DNA of 64,000 bases. It comes from Paraburkholderia phytofirmans PsJN (GTDB taxonomy: Bacteria > Pseudomonadota > Gammaproteobacteria > Burkholderiales > Burkholderiaceae). The stretch's first letter is position 1. The number at the start of each line of letters is the position of its first letter. This document shows positions 1-8,269 of this stretch, one piece after another. The stretch is from assembly GCF_000020125.1 (NCBI RefSeq), contig NC_010681.1, positions 2,108,001-2,172,000 on the forward strand, given 5' to 3'. The position numbers and the translations under genes are program-made. The notes under the pieces were generated by a model. That model saw nothing but the letters and a program-made list of their open reading frames with translations. It did not search any database and was not told where the DNA came from.

Positions 1-206
1 CCGATTTCCTGCGCCAGACGCTGCGCATCGACGGCGCTTTCGCACACGACCGCGAGCAGCGGCACCTTCTCGCGATAGGCGAGATGGTAGCGGGCGATCA
101 GCAGCGCGTCGGACGAGCCGTGCGTGCCGTCAAAGGCGAAACGCTGGCCGGCCTTGACGAGCGCGACGGGCGGAGAGTACTGCGATGATGCGGCGATGTC
201 TGGCAT
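1..206 (-). CDS. mfd: Transcription-repair coupling factor Mfd, N-terminal part (cut by window start)
   Basis: Only the first 68 codons are inside the window; the gene runs off the left edge. Translation of the minus strand from the ATG at 204-206 gives MPDIAASSQYSPPVALVKAG, followed by a stretch with DGTHGSSDALLIARYHLAYR. This matches the N-terminal UvrB-like domain 1 of Mfd as I know it from Burkholderia. Mfd is a cytoplasmic ATP-driven translocase that removes RNA polymerase stalled at DNA lesions and recruits UvrA. The gene is divergent from ispD, as in other Burkholderiaceae. The family assignment rests on the short N-terminal segment and the neighbourhood only. Confidence 0.75.
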   Translation of the reverse strand, partial: MPDIAASSQYSPPVALVKAGQRFAFDGTHGSSDALLIARYHLAYREKVPLLAVVCESAVDAQRLAQEI

Positions 207-284
207 AGATGAGAAAAAGCGGCCTCAGGCTCACACGTGAGCGGCAAGTTTACGCGTGTCGGGGCGTGGATGCGAAGGACCTAT

Positions 285-290
285 TATAAA
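285..290 (+). promoter_or_regulatory. Possible -10 element upstream of ispD
   Basis: A TATAAA hexamer inside an AT-rich patch (CTATTATAAAAT) stands out in otherwise GC-rich sequence, 38 bp before the GTG at 328. No convincing -35 box is visible at the expected distance. Its position argues that transcription begins downstream of the alternative GTG at 256, which supports the shorter IspD. Confidence 0.3.
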
Positions 291-327
291 ATCCGTCCTT
301 CACTTTGACTTCGCGGCATCCGCACTC

Positions 328-1044
328 GTGACTTCCCGTCTATTTGCCCTGATTCCGTGCGCTGGCACCGGCAGCCGTTCCGGCGCCGCGATGCCCAAAC
401 AATATCGCACTGTCGCCGGCCGCGACATGTTGCATTACTCGCTGGCGGCGTTCGACGCCTGCAGCGAGTTTGCGCAAACTCTCGTGGTGATCGCTCCGGA
501 CGACGCTCACTTCGACGGCCGCCGCTTCGGCGGCTTGCGTTTTGCCGTGCGCCGCAGCGGCGGAGCCTCGCGTCAGGCGTCGGTGCTCAACGGCTTGCAT
601 GCGCTCGCCGAGTTCGGCGCGCGTGACGACGACTGGGTGCTGGTGCACGACGCGGCGCGCCCCGGCATCACGCCCGCGCTGATCCGCACGCTGATCGGCG
701 CGCTGAAGGACGACCCGGTGGGCGGCATCATGGCCTTGCCGGTGGCTGACACGTTGAAGCGGATCGACGCGACGTCATCCGACGGCCGGATCGCCCGCAC
801 CGAGGCGCGCGACGGCTTGTGGCAGGCGCAGACGCCGCAGATGTTCCGCATCGGCATGCTGCGCGAGGCGATCCTGCGCGCGCAGGCCGACGGGCACGAC
901 CTGACGGACGAAGCGAGCGCGATCGAGTGGCTGGGCCACGCGCCGAAGCTGGTGCAGGGCAGCTTGCGCAACTTCAAGGTGACGTATCCGGAAGACTTCG
1001 ATCTGGCCGAGGCGATTCTGAGCCGGCCGGCGGCTGCGTCCTGA
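328..1044 (+). CDS. ispD: 2-C-methyl-D-erythritol 4-phosphate cytidylyltransferase IspD
   Basis: IspD joins CTP and 2-C-methyl-D-erythritol 4-phosphate to form CDP-ME, the third step of the MEP isoprenoid pathway in the cytoplasm. The N-terminal nucleotide-binding loop [19 protein letters not shown], the VHDAARP motif and the TPQMF segment are diagnostic. The reading frame stays open up to a GTG at 256, but that would add 24 residues with no family counterpart. I chose the GTG at 328 ([12 protein letters not shown]), giving 238 residues, the usual family length. It is followed after 46 bp by ispF, the enzyme two steps later in the same pathway, so the two are probably cotranscribed. Confidence 0.93.
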   Translation: MTSRLFALIPCAGTGSRSGAAMPKQYRTVAGRDMLHYSLAAFDACSEFAQTLVVIAPDDAHFDGRRFGGLRFAVRRSGGASRQASVLNGLHALAEFGARDDDWVLVHDAARPGITPALIRTLIGALKDDPVGGIMALPVADTLKRIDATSSDGRIARTEARDGLWQAQTPQMFRIGMLREAILRAQADGHDLTDEASAIEWLGHAPKLVQGSLRNFKVTYPEDFDLAEAILSRPAAAS

Positions 1045-1090
1045 CTGGACGATTTCAATTTCAATTAGCGGGCTTGAGGACTTGACGCAT

Positions 1091-1570
1091 ATGGATTTCA
1101 GAATTGGGCAAGGGTATGACGTGCATGCGCTGGTGCCGGGGCGTCCGTTGATTATCGGCGGCGTGACGATTCCGTATGAGCGCGGCCTGCTCGGCCATTC
1201 GGACGCGGATGTGCTGCTGCACGCCATCACCGACGCCATTTTCGGCGCCGCCGCGATGGGCGATATCGGCCGCCATTTTTCCGACACCGACGCGAAGTTC
1301 GCCGGCGCGGACAGCCGCGTGTTGCTGCGTGAATGTTTCGCGCGCGTGAAAGCGGCGGGTTTTTCCATCGCCAATGTGGATAGCAGCGTGGTCGCGCAGG
1401 CGCCGAAGCTCGCGCCGCATATCGAGGGCATGCGCGCCAATATCGCCGCCGATCTCGGACTGCCGGTCGAGCGCGTCAACGTCAAAGCCAAGACCAATGA
1501 GAAGCTCGGTTATCTCGGCCGAGGCGAGGGTATCGAAGCTCAGGCCGCGGTTCTGCTGATCAAGAACTGA
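1091..1570 (+). CDS. ispF: 2-C-methyl-D-erythritol 2,4-cyclodiphosphate synthase IspF
   Basis: IspF cyclises CDP-ME 2-phosphate to ME-2,4-cyclodiphosphate with release of CMP; the enzyme is a zinc-dependent homotrimer. The N-terminal metal-binding motif GQGYDVHAL, the [11 protein letters not shown] motif with further metal and substrate contacts, and the C-terminal [16 protein letters not shown] block are all present. The protein has 159 residues, typical for the family. An upstream in-frame TTG at 1082 exists, but the ATG at 1091 has the family-like start ([13 protein letters not shown]) and a GAGG ribosome-binding site about 12 bp upstream. It lies directly after ispD on the same strand. 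Confidence 0.95.
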   Translation: MDFRIGQGYDVHALVPGRPLIIGGVTIPYERGLLGHSDADVLLHAITDAIFGAAAMGDIGRHFSDTDAKFAGADSRVLLRECFARVKAAGFSIANVDSSVVAQAPKLAPHIEGMRANIAADLGLPVERVNVKAKTNEKLGYLGRGEGIEAQAAVLLIKN

Positions 1571-1657
1571 GCCTGGCTTCACAAGACGCGCGCTGCGGCG
1601 GGAGTTTCGTCGCGCCGCGCGCATTCAAGCCAGACGGAGCCTTTTGACGGGCACCGC

Positions 1658-2206
1658 TCAGAGCGTGGCGCCGCCGATCGGGCGGTTGCAGGCACACTGC
1701 TCGTCCGTTTGCAGGGCGTCCAGAATCCGCAGCACTTCTTCCGGATTGCGGCCCACGTTCAGGTTGTTCACCGACACATGCTGGATCGTGTTGTCCGGAT
1801 CGATGATAAAGGTGGCGCGCAACGCGACACCCGCTTCCTGGTCGCGCACACCGAGCTGGTCGATCAGCTCGCCCTTCACGTCGCCGAAGGCATAGTGATT
1901 GAGCTTGTTCAGGTCCTTGAGCTCACGGCGCCATGCCAGCTTCACGAATTCATTGTCGACGCTGCCGCCCATCAACACCGCGTCGCGGTCTTCAAAATCC
2001 CTCGCCAGCTTGCCGAACTCGACGATCTCCGTCGGACACAGGAACGAGAAATCCTTCGGGTAGAAATAGATGATCTTCCATTTGCCCGGAAACGACTGCT
2101 CCGTGATGTCTTCGAATGCCGAAATGCCGTTCTCTTCATGATGGTTGAAGCCCGGCTTCGCGGCCGTGACGGTGAACGCTTCAACTTTATCGCCGACAGT
2201 TTTCAT
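1658..2206 (-). CDS. ahpC: AhpC-type 2-Cys peroxiredoxin
   Basis: A 182-residue thioredoxin-fold peroxidase expected to reduce H2O2, alkyl hydroperoxides and possibly peroxynitrite. The peroxidatic cysteine is Cys57 in KDFSFLCPTEIVEF. The C-terminus carries CACN (Cys171 and Cys173), as in mycobacterial AhpC, which is recycled by AhpD rather than AhpF. No ahpD or ahpF lies beside it, so the reductant is not evident. The ATG at 2206 has a strong AAGGAGC ribosome-binding site, which rules out the longer in-frame start at 2239. The gene is convergent with ispF and lies downstream of envZ on the same strand with a gap of about 160 bp, so it probably has its own promoter. Confidence 0.88.
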   Translation of the reverse strand: MKTVGDKVEAFTVTAAKPGFNHHEENGISAFEDITEQSFPGKWKIIYFYPKDFSFLCPTEIVEFGKLARDFEDRDAVLMGGSVDNEFVKLAWRRELKDLNKLNHYAFGDVKGELIDQLGVRDQEAGVALRATFIIDPDNTIQHVSVNNLNVGRNPEEVLRILDALQTDEQCACNRPIGGATL

Positions 2207-2365
2207 GAGAGTGCTCCTTCGTGCGTCGGAAACCAGCATGGTTCAAGCGACCAACTCGTCGCAACGAGCCCGTTATACGTTATCTGCCTCGCCTCTCATG
2301 GGTGATTCGATCGATAGCCGTTGACCCGGCACACTCGCGCGAAGGCCGGATGATCGCGGTTGCGT

Positions 2366-3715
2366 TCAGACGCCTTTGGCAAGCGGAAATTCGATGGTGA
2401 CCTCGAGACCCGGTCCAGGCGTGCGATTGCGCAGGCGCAGCGCGCCGCGGTAACGGCTCACGAGGCGCTGGACGATGGCCATGCCAAGGCCTGTGCCGTT
2501 CGCCTGGGTGCGCGCCGAATTCACACGATAGAACGGCCGTGTGACGAGCGCCAGCTGGTCTTCCGGAATGCCCGGGCCTTCGTCGACCACCGAGAGCTCG
2601 ACCCGCGAGTGCGACACTCGCGTTTCCAGAATCACGTGCGGAATGCCGTCGCCATCGCTCAGGCCATACTTGCGCGCGTTTTCCAGCAGATTGCCGACTA
2701 CCCGGCGCATGTCGGTCTCATCCGCTTCGATCACCGCCGACGGCGCGAGCCGCGTGATCAGGCGCATGCTGTCTTCGCTCTGCATGCGCGCGGCCAACTC
2801 GCCCGCGATCACGGACAGGTCGACAGGCTCCGGCACGCGCTGTACCGGGCGTGCGTAATCGAGGAACCGGCCGATGATCATGTCCATCTGCTCGATGTCG
2901 TCGACCATCGCGTCTTTGGTGGCCTGATCGGACGGGCTCATTTCGGTTTCGAGCCGCAGCCGCGCGAGCGGCGTGCGCAGATCGTGCGAGATGCCCGCGA
3001 GCATCAGCGCGCGGTCGGCCTCGAGCTGTTCGAGATCCTGCACCATCTGGTTGAAACTGCGATTGGTTTCCGCGGCCACGCCCATGCCGCGCTCGGGCAG
3101 CGGCTCGGGCGACTGGCCTGAGCCCACCTTGCGCGCGGCCATGGCGAGGCGCGCGAACGGACGGTTCACGAGACTCGTGATGAAGGCCGCGCCGAACAAC
3201 GAGAGCGCCAGCGCGAACACGCCCCAGCCGGCCCATTGCAAACCGGTGGCGTTGTCGAGCTGATCGCGGTCGAGCGCGACCCAGTAGTCGTCGTCGTCGA
3301 TCTTGAAGCTGATCCACACGCCGGGGATGTCGTTCACGCTTTGCGCGATGACGGTGTCGTCGCCGAGACGGCCGCGAATGTCGTGTTCGATCAGCCGGTT
3401 CAGCGACTCGTCGGGCTGGAGCTTGTACTTGTCGGTGGTTTCGCGCGGGTACACGCGCACCCCTTCATTGCTTTCCAGATCCTGCAGCAGGGCGCGCCGC
3501 AGGTCGGGATCGGAATAGAGGAGTGCGGTGCGCGTGAGCTTCACGATGGCGACGAGCTGCAACGCCACGCGCTGCGCGCGCGGCTCGCGTTCGATCACCC
3601 GGAAGCTCTGGAACCACGCGGCGAGACTGACTGCGATCAACAGCGCGATCAACAGAAAGGTCCGCCAGAAAAGGCCGCCGAACGCGAGCGTCAGGAGGCG
3701 CCGGTCGATCCGCAT
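2366..3715 (-). CDS. envZ: Sensor histidine kinase EnvZ
   Basis: A 449-residue inner-membrane sensor kinase that phosphorylates OmpR in response to osmolarity and envelope cues. Order of parts: TM1 (about 17-37), a periplasmic segment, TM2 (about 162-182), a HAMP linker, a HisKA domain with the phospho-acceptor His244 in GISHDLRTP, then the HATPase domain with N-box (NLLENARKYG, 342-351), G1 box (DEGPGIP, 378-384) and G2 box (GTGLGMAIV, 407-415). The HAMP contains a proline in the expected place (NRPFARL). The gene follows ompR after 44 bp on the same strand, the classic ompR-envZ order. All catalytic boxes are intact. Confidence 0.92.
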   Translation of the reverse strand: MRIDRRLLTLAFGGLFWRTFLLIALLIAVSLAAWFQSFRVIEREPRAQRVALQLVAIVKLTRTALLYSDPDLRRALLQDLESNEGVRVYPRETTDKYKLQPDESLNRLIEHDIRGRLGDDTVIAQSVNDIPGVWISFKIDDDDYWVALDRDQLDNATGLQWAGWGVFALALSLFGAAFITSLVNRPFARLAMAARKVGSGQSPEPLPERGMGVAAETNRSFNQMVQDLEQLEADRALMLAGISHDLRTPLARLRLETEMSPSDQATKDAMVDDIEQMDMIIGRFLDYARPVQRVPEPVDLSVIAGELAARMQSEDSMRLITRLAPSAVIEADETDMRRVVGNLLENARKYGLSDGDGIPHVILETRVSHSRVELSVVDEGPGIPEDQLALVTRPFYRVNSARTQANGTGLGMAIVQRLVSRYRGALRLRNRTPGPGLEVTIEFPLAKGV

Positions 3716-3759
3716 GGGCCCTTCTTATCTGAAATCAAAAACTGGAGGTGAGAACAAAC

Positions 3760-4494
3760 TCAGGCTGCACCGTCGGGGATGAACACGTAGCCCAGACCCC
3801 AGACGGTCTGGATGAAACGCGGGCTGCCCGGATCGGGTTCGATCAGCTTGCGCAGACGCGAGATCTGCACGTCCAGACTGCGGTCGAACACTTCGTACTC
3901 ACGGCCGCGCGCGAGTTCCATCAGCTTTTCACGCGACAGCGGCTGGCGCGGATGACGCGCGAACACCTTGAGCACCGAGAACTCGCCCGTGGTCAGCGGA
4001 ATTTCCTGGCCGGCCTTGGTGAGCGTGCGGGTGGCGAGATTCAACGCGAACTCGCCGAACTCGAACACCTCGGTCGTTTCGGACGGTGCGCCCGGCAACT
4101 CCGACGGCGACTGGCGGCGCAGCACCGCGTGGATGCGCGCGACCAGTTCGCGCGGGTTGAACGGCTTGGGCAGATAGTCGTCGGCGCCCATTTCCAGACC
4201 GACGATCCGGTCGACGTCTTCACCCTTGGCCGTCAGCATGATGATCGGCGTACGGTCATTGCTGCCGCGCAGGCGGCGGCAGATCGACAAACCGTCTTCG
4301 CCCGGCAGCATCAGATCGAGCACCAACAGATCGAAGCGCTCACGCACCCAGAGCTTGTTCATGGACGGCGCGTTCTCGGCGACATAGACGTTGAAGCCCT
4401 GTTCACCGAGGTAGCGGCGCAGCAGATCGCGCAGGCGTGGATCGTCATCGACGACGAGGATTTTCGAAGGGTTTTTGGTTTCCATGGTCGGCAT
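3760..4494 (-). CDS. ompR: Response regulator OmpR
   Basis: A 244-residue two-domain transcription factor. The receiver domain (about 10-125) has the acidic triad Asp16-18, phospho-acceptor Asp60 in LLVLDLMLPGEDG and conserved Lys110 in LPKPF. The C-terminal winged-helix domain has the OmpR-type ending VWGLGYVFIPDGA. The partner kinase envZ follows. Two in-frame starts compete: ATG at 4494 (MPTMETKNP) and at 4485 (METKNP); neither has a strong ribosome-binding site. A direct repeat resembling an OmpR site lies 45-60 bp upstream, suggesting autoregulation. Confidence 0.93.
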   Translation of the reverse strand: MPTMETKNPSKILVVDDDPRLRDLLRRYLGEQGFNVYVAENAPSMNKLWVRERFDLLVLDLMLPGEDGLSICRRLRGSNDRTPIIMLTAKGEDVDRIVGLEMGADDYLPKPFNPRELVARIHAVLRRQSPSELPGAPSETTEVFEFGEFALNLATRTLTKAGQEIPLTTGEFSVLKVFARHPRQPLSREKLMELARGREYEVFDRSLDVQISRLRKLIEPDPGSPRFIQTVWGLGYVFIPDGAA

Positions 4495-4538
4495 CTTAGC
4501 GCGATTAGAAAGTGGTGCGCGTTTGCATCATTTAACGG

Positions 4539-4554
4539 GTTACAGTCAGTTACA
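4539..4554 (-). promoter_or_regulatory. Candidate OmpR-binding direct repeat
   Basis: On the minus strand the sequence reads TGTAAC-tgac-TGTAAC: two identical hexamers with a 10-bp period. It lies 45-60 bp upstream of the ompR start. TGTAAC with 10-bp phasing is the core of known enterobacterial OmpR half-sites. Function is inferred from the sequence match and the position. Confidence 0.4.
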
Positions 4555-4723
4555 AAATTTACCCGCACTGTGGCACGACGTAAAGCGGGGGCAGGTAGAC
4601 TCCTTTACTGAATGCGGCTGTTCGGTGGATACTTCACACGACTAAAACTCTCGCACCCGGCTCGTTACCGGGGTTTGTATACGCATTTGAGGTAGCCGGT
4701 TGCCGCGCCACGAAGGGAACAAC

Positions 4724-5053
4724 ATGAAGGGAGGGGTTTGGCCGAATGTGCGCCTCAGCGTGATTGCACTGGCGGTAGCCGGTACGCTTGCAGGCTCACT
4801 AGGACCAACGCTCGCCCATGCCCAGCCTTCCGCCGACAGAGTTGCGAGCGAGCGCGGCGCGCGCGCGCCCAGGCAGGGCAAGGCCAACCGCCACGACCCG
4901 AACACCGACCACCCCGCATCAGACGTCATGTTGCGCACCGCAGTTCCCCCCGATCTTGATCAACGTCGTCGCGACGGCCATATGACACCCGACGAACGGC
5001 GTCTGTTGCGGCAGCATATCGAAGACGCCGTCCGCGAACTCTATAAGCGGTAG
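4724..5053 (+). CDS. Small exported protein of unknown function
   Basis: A 110-residue protein I do not recognise as a named family. It starts at the ATG at 4724, with a GAAGGGA ribosome-binding site 5 bp upstream; an in-frame TTG at 4700 is less likely. Residues about 10-34 form a Sec signal peptide ending in a plausible AHA-Q cleavage site. The mature part is short, basic and hydrophilic, and ends in a charged helix (TPDERRLLRQHIEDAVRELYKR is its core). The protein is probably periplasmic. It is divergent from ompR and sits upstream of the exported DUF1800 protein, but the gap to that gene is 183 bp, so joint transcription is uncertain. Confidence 0.7.
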   Translation: MKGGVWPNVRLSVIALAVAGTLAGSLGPTLAHAQPSADRVASERGARAPRQGKANRHDPNTDHPASDVMLRTAVPPDLDQRRRDGHMTPDERRLLRQHIEDAVRELYKR

Positions 5054-5236
5054 CTATTATCGTGCCAGCCCCCCGGCACGCGTTTCACGTTTCCCGCCTG
5101 CGTGAAAGAATTCGTTGCACTTCTCCTGTCCACGTCCCCGTTCAATCTGCCGTTAAGTCGTCAGAGCGAAGCGCACGATGCAATCACGGCACGCGCCAAT
5201 GCCCCTTCCATCAGATCGCGCCAACCTTGATGACCG

Positions 5237-6883
5237 ATGATTAAATTGCACACGCGTGGTAGTTGTGGCCGCAAGTTTGTAGCATCGGCGATTGCCCTGG
5301 CGGTGGTGACGTGGTGTGGGCCCGCCGCCGCCGTGCAACTGGGCACGGCTCATGTTCCGCACGCCAGGCACGCTGCGCCGACCGCCGATGAGCATGCCGC
5401 TTCGGAGCGTGAACAGAGCATCCTCGATGGCGACGATGCACGCTTCTTCCTGACGCGCGTGGGCTTCGCGCCGGATAGCGCCGAGCTCGCGCAATACGTT
5501 GGACTCACGCGAGCGCAGGCCGTCGATAAAGTACTCGCAAGCGCGCGGACCGAGGCAGTCACGCCGCTGCCCGACTGGGTGCTCGAACCGATTCCGACTC
5601 GCGAGACGAAGAAGACGTGGACCGACGATCAACGGCGCGACGAGCAGCGACTGCGCGCGCAGCGTTACGAATTATTACGCGCGTGGTGGGTGCGCGAGAT
5701 GTTGACCACGCCGTCGCCGCTCACCGAGCGCATGACGCTGTTCTGGCATAACCACTTCACCTCGGGTCAGGACAAGGTCCCGTATCCGCAGCAGATGGCG
5801 CTGCAGAACATGCTGTTGCGGCGCGATGCGCTCGGCAACTTCGGCGAGCTATTGCACGACATTGCGAAAGATCCGGCGATGCTCCAATACCTCGACGGCG
5901 CAAGCAATCGCAAGGGCAAGCCCAACGAAAATTTCGCCCGTGAAGTGATGGAGCTGTTCACGCTCGGCGAAGGGCATTACACGCAGCGCGACGTGTCGGA
6001 GGCCGCGCGCGCATATACGGGTTGGAGCCTCGATCCGGACACGCAGGCCTATGTGTGGCGCGCCAATCAGCACGACGACGGCGAGAAGACGGTGCTCGGC
6101 GAGACAGGGGCGTTCGACGGCGATCAGGTGCTCGATATTCTGCTCGCGCGGCCGGAAACGGCCACCTTCGTGACGAGCAAGCTGTGGCGCGAGTTCGTTT
6201 CGGATACGCCGGACCTTGCGCGCATCGAACCGATTGCGGCGCGCTTTCGCGCAAGCCACTACGATATCAAGGTCGCGTTGCGCGGCATCTTCCTGAGCGA
6301 CGCGTTCTGGGACGACGGCAATCGCGGCGTCCTCGTGAAGTCGCCGGCGGAGTTCGTGGTCGGCACGCTGCGTGCGTTCGACATCGGTTATGACAACACC
6401 GCGCCGTTTGCCTCGCAAATCCGCACGCTCGGCGAGAACCTGTTCTATCCGCCGAACGTCAAAGGATGGCCGGGCGGCACGACATGGATCAACAGTTCCA
6501 CGCTGCTCGCCCGCAAGCAATTCGTCGAGCAACTGTTTCGCGCGACCGAGGCCGCCGGTCCGCGGCGCATGACCAATCCTATGAACGCAAACGTCGCGGC
6601 AAGTGGCACGACACCCGGGGTGCGGACGGCTCCCACGCTGCAACGCACGACGACGCGAGCCGCTCAACGCGGCCAAGGCGGCAAAGGTGGCGTACGCTTC
6701 GACATCGAGACATGGCTCGCGCACTACAACACCGCGCCGACCGCGAGCCCCGGGTTGTCGGCCGAATTGCAACTGCAGCATGCGGTCCTGCCGCTCACGC
6801 CGGTCGACGCGATCGAAACCGGTTCGACCGCGAGTGCGTATCTGGAGGCATTGCTGATGGACCCGGCGTATCAATTGAAGTGA
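5237..6883 (+). CDS. DUF1800 family exported protein
   Basis: A 548-residue protein of the DUF1800 family, whose biochemical function is not established. Residues about 1-33 look like a signal peptide (RKFVASAIALAVVTWCGPAAA). The family pattern is clear: an RVGFAP entry motif, MTLFWHNHFTSG, NENFAREVMELFTLGEGHYTQ, EAARAYTGW, and a late NVKGWPGGTTWINSS segment. A Gln/Arg/Gly-rich linker (about 455-490) precedes the C-terminal end. It is followed after 92 bp by a DUF1501 gene. This DUF1800-DUF1501 pairing recurs in many bacteria, and the two are presumed to work together outside the cytoplasm. The start at 5237 is the first ATG before the signal peptide. Confidence 0.82.
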   Translation: MIKLHTRGSCGRKFVASAIALAVVTWCGPAAAVQLGTAHVPHARHAAPTADEHAASEREQSILDGDDARFFLTRVGFAPDSAELAQYVGLTRAQAVDKVLASARTEAVTPLPDWVLEPIPTRETKKTWTDDQRRDEQRLRAQRYELLRAWWVREMLTTPSPLTERMTLFWHNHFTSGQDKVPYPQQMALQNMLLRRDALGNFGELLHDIAKDPAMLQYLDGASNRKGKPNENFAREVMELFTLGEGHYTQRDVSEAARAYTGWSLDPDTQAYVWRANQHDDGEKTVLGETGAFDGDQVLDILLARPETATFVTSKLWREFVSDTPDLARIEPIAARFRASHYDIKVALRGIFLSDAFWDDGNRGVLVKSPAEFVVGTLRAFDIGYDNTAPFASQIRTLGENLFYPPNVKGWPGGTTWINSSTLLARKQFVEQLFRATEAAGPRRMTNPMNANVAASGTTPGVRTAPTLQRTTTRAAQRGQGGKGGVRFDIETWLAHYNTAPTASPGLSAELQLQHAVLPLTPVDAIETGSTASAYLEALLMDPAYQLK

Positions 6884-6975
6884 GCCGCTGAAATAAGCAC
6901 GCGCCACGCAGCTAAAAAGAACACGTCTGTCGGCGGCGATACCACTCGCGCCGCGGCGATCGAACGAGGTGCAGA

Positions 6976-8220
6976 ATGAAACGACGCAGCTTTCTCTCGA
7001 TAAGTGCGGCCGCGAGCGCGGCACTCTGGCTGCCCCGCGCATTCGGCGCGCCGATGGCGGCGCCGGGCGCGTCTTCGGCACGCGGCTACGACAACCTCTT
7101 GATTCTCGTCGAACTGAAGGGCGGCAACGACGGCTTGAATACCGTGATTCCGTTTGCCGATCCCACGTACTACCAGTTGCGCAAGAACATCGGCATCAAA
7201 CGCGAGCAAGCCATTCAACTCGACGAGCGCACCGCGCTGCATCCGTCCTTGCAGGCGTTGATGCCGCTGTGGCGTGACCAGCAACTGGCGATCGTGCAGG
7301 GCGTGAGCTATGCGCAACCGAACCTGTCACACTTCCGCTCGATCGAGATCTGGGATACCGCGTCGCGTTCCGACCAGTATCTGCGCGAGGGGTGGCTGAC
7401 GCGCGCGTTTGCGCAGACGCCGGTGCCCGCGGGTTTCGCCGCCGACGGTGTGGTGATCGGCAGCGCGGAGATGGGGCCGCTCGCGAACGGCGCGCGCGCG
7501 ATCGCGCTGGTCAATCCGGCGCAGTTCGTCAAGGCTTCGCGGCTGGCTACACCCGTGTCGCTGCACGAGCGCAATCCTGAGTTGGCGCACATTCTCGACG
7601 TCGAGAACGATATCGTGAAAGCCGCCGAGAGGCTGCGTCCCGCGCAAGGTCAGGCGCCGTTGAAGACCGTGTTTCCGGGCGGCGCGTTCGGCAATTCGAT
7701 CAGAACGGCGATGCAGGTGCTGGCAGCGGGCGAAGCGCCAAAAGACGCGTCTTCGCGCAACACGCAGCAAGGACGGCCGCAGCGAGGCCCCGGCGTCGCG
7801 GTGATCCGCCTCACGCTGAACGGTTTCGACACGCATCAGAATCAGCCCGGTCAGCAGGCGGCGCTGCTCAAGCAGCTCGCGGAAGGATTGATGTCGATGA
7901 AGTCGGCGCTCGTCGAACTCGGCCGCTGGGACGATACGTTGGTGATGACCTATGCAGAGTTCGGCCGGCGTGCGCGTGAGAATCAGAGCAACGGCACCGA
8001 CCACGGCACCGTGGCGCCGCATTTTGTCATCGGCGGACGCGTGCGCGGCGGCCTGTATGGCGTGCCGCCGGTGCTGGCGCGGCTCGACGGCAATGGCAAC
8101 TTGCCGGTCGGCGTCGATTTCCGGCAGCTTTATGCCACCGTGCTTGGGCCTTGGTGGGGACTCGACGCGTCGGCGATCCTGCAGCAGCGGTTCGAACCGC
8201 TGCCGTTGTTACGCGCATGA
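6976..8220 (+). CDS. DUF1501 family protein with Tat signal
   Basis: A 414-residue protein of the DUF1501 family (alkaline-phosphatase/sulfatase-like fold by family description; activity unknown). The N-terminus MKRRSFLSISAAASAALWLP has the twin arginine followed by x-FL, so export by the Tat pathway in folded form is likely. Family landmarks visible are LILVELKGGNDGLNTVIPF near the start, HPSLQALMPLWRDQQLAIVQGV, the LSHFRSIEIWDTA segment and, late in the protein, MTYAEFGRRARENQSNGTDHGT. The last two are probable metal or active-site regions. It pairs with the preceding DUF1800 gene. A ribosome-binding site (GAGGTGC) lies close to the ATG. Confidence 0.85.
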   Translation: MKRRSFLSISAAASAALWLPRAFGAPMAAPGASSARGYDNLLILVELKGGNDGLNTVIPFADPTYYQLRKNIGIKREQAIQLDERTALHPSLQALMPLWRDQQLAIVQGVSYAQPNLSHFRSIEIWDTASRSDQYLREGWLTRAFAQTPVPAGFAADGVVIGSAEMGPLANGARAIALVNPAQFVKASRLATPVSLHERNPELAHILDVENDIVKAAERLRPAQGQAPLKTVFPGGAFGNSIRTAMQVLAAGEAPKDASSRNTQQGRPQRGPGVAVIRLTLNGFDTHQNQPGQQAALLKQLAEGLMSMKSALVELGRWDDTLVMTYAEFGRRARENQSNGTDHGTVAPHFVIGGRVRGGLYGVPPVLARLDGNGNLPVGVDFRQLYATVLGPWWGLDASAILQQRFEPLPLLRA

Positions 8221-8269
8221 CGACGTGCGGAACGCGCCTCGCGTAAGGCCGACACGCCAGTAGCGCAGT

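Noticed and set aside
1587..1622. GC-rich hairpin between ispF and ahpC as a terminator
   Set aside because: Arms pair only imperfectly and no T-run follows on either strand; GC-rich sequence forms such stems by chance.
5061..5080. CGTGCC/GGCACG hairpin after the small exported protein gene
   Set aside because: Only six base pairs and no T-run; too weak to call a terminator.
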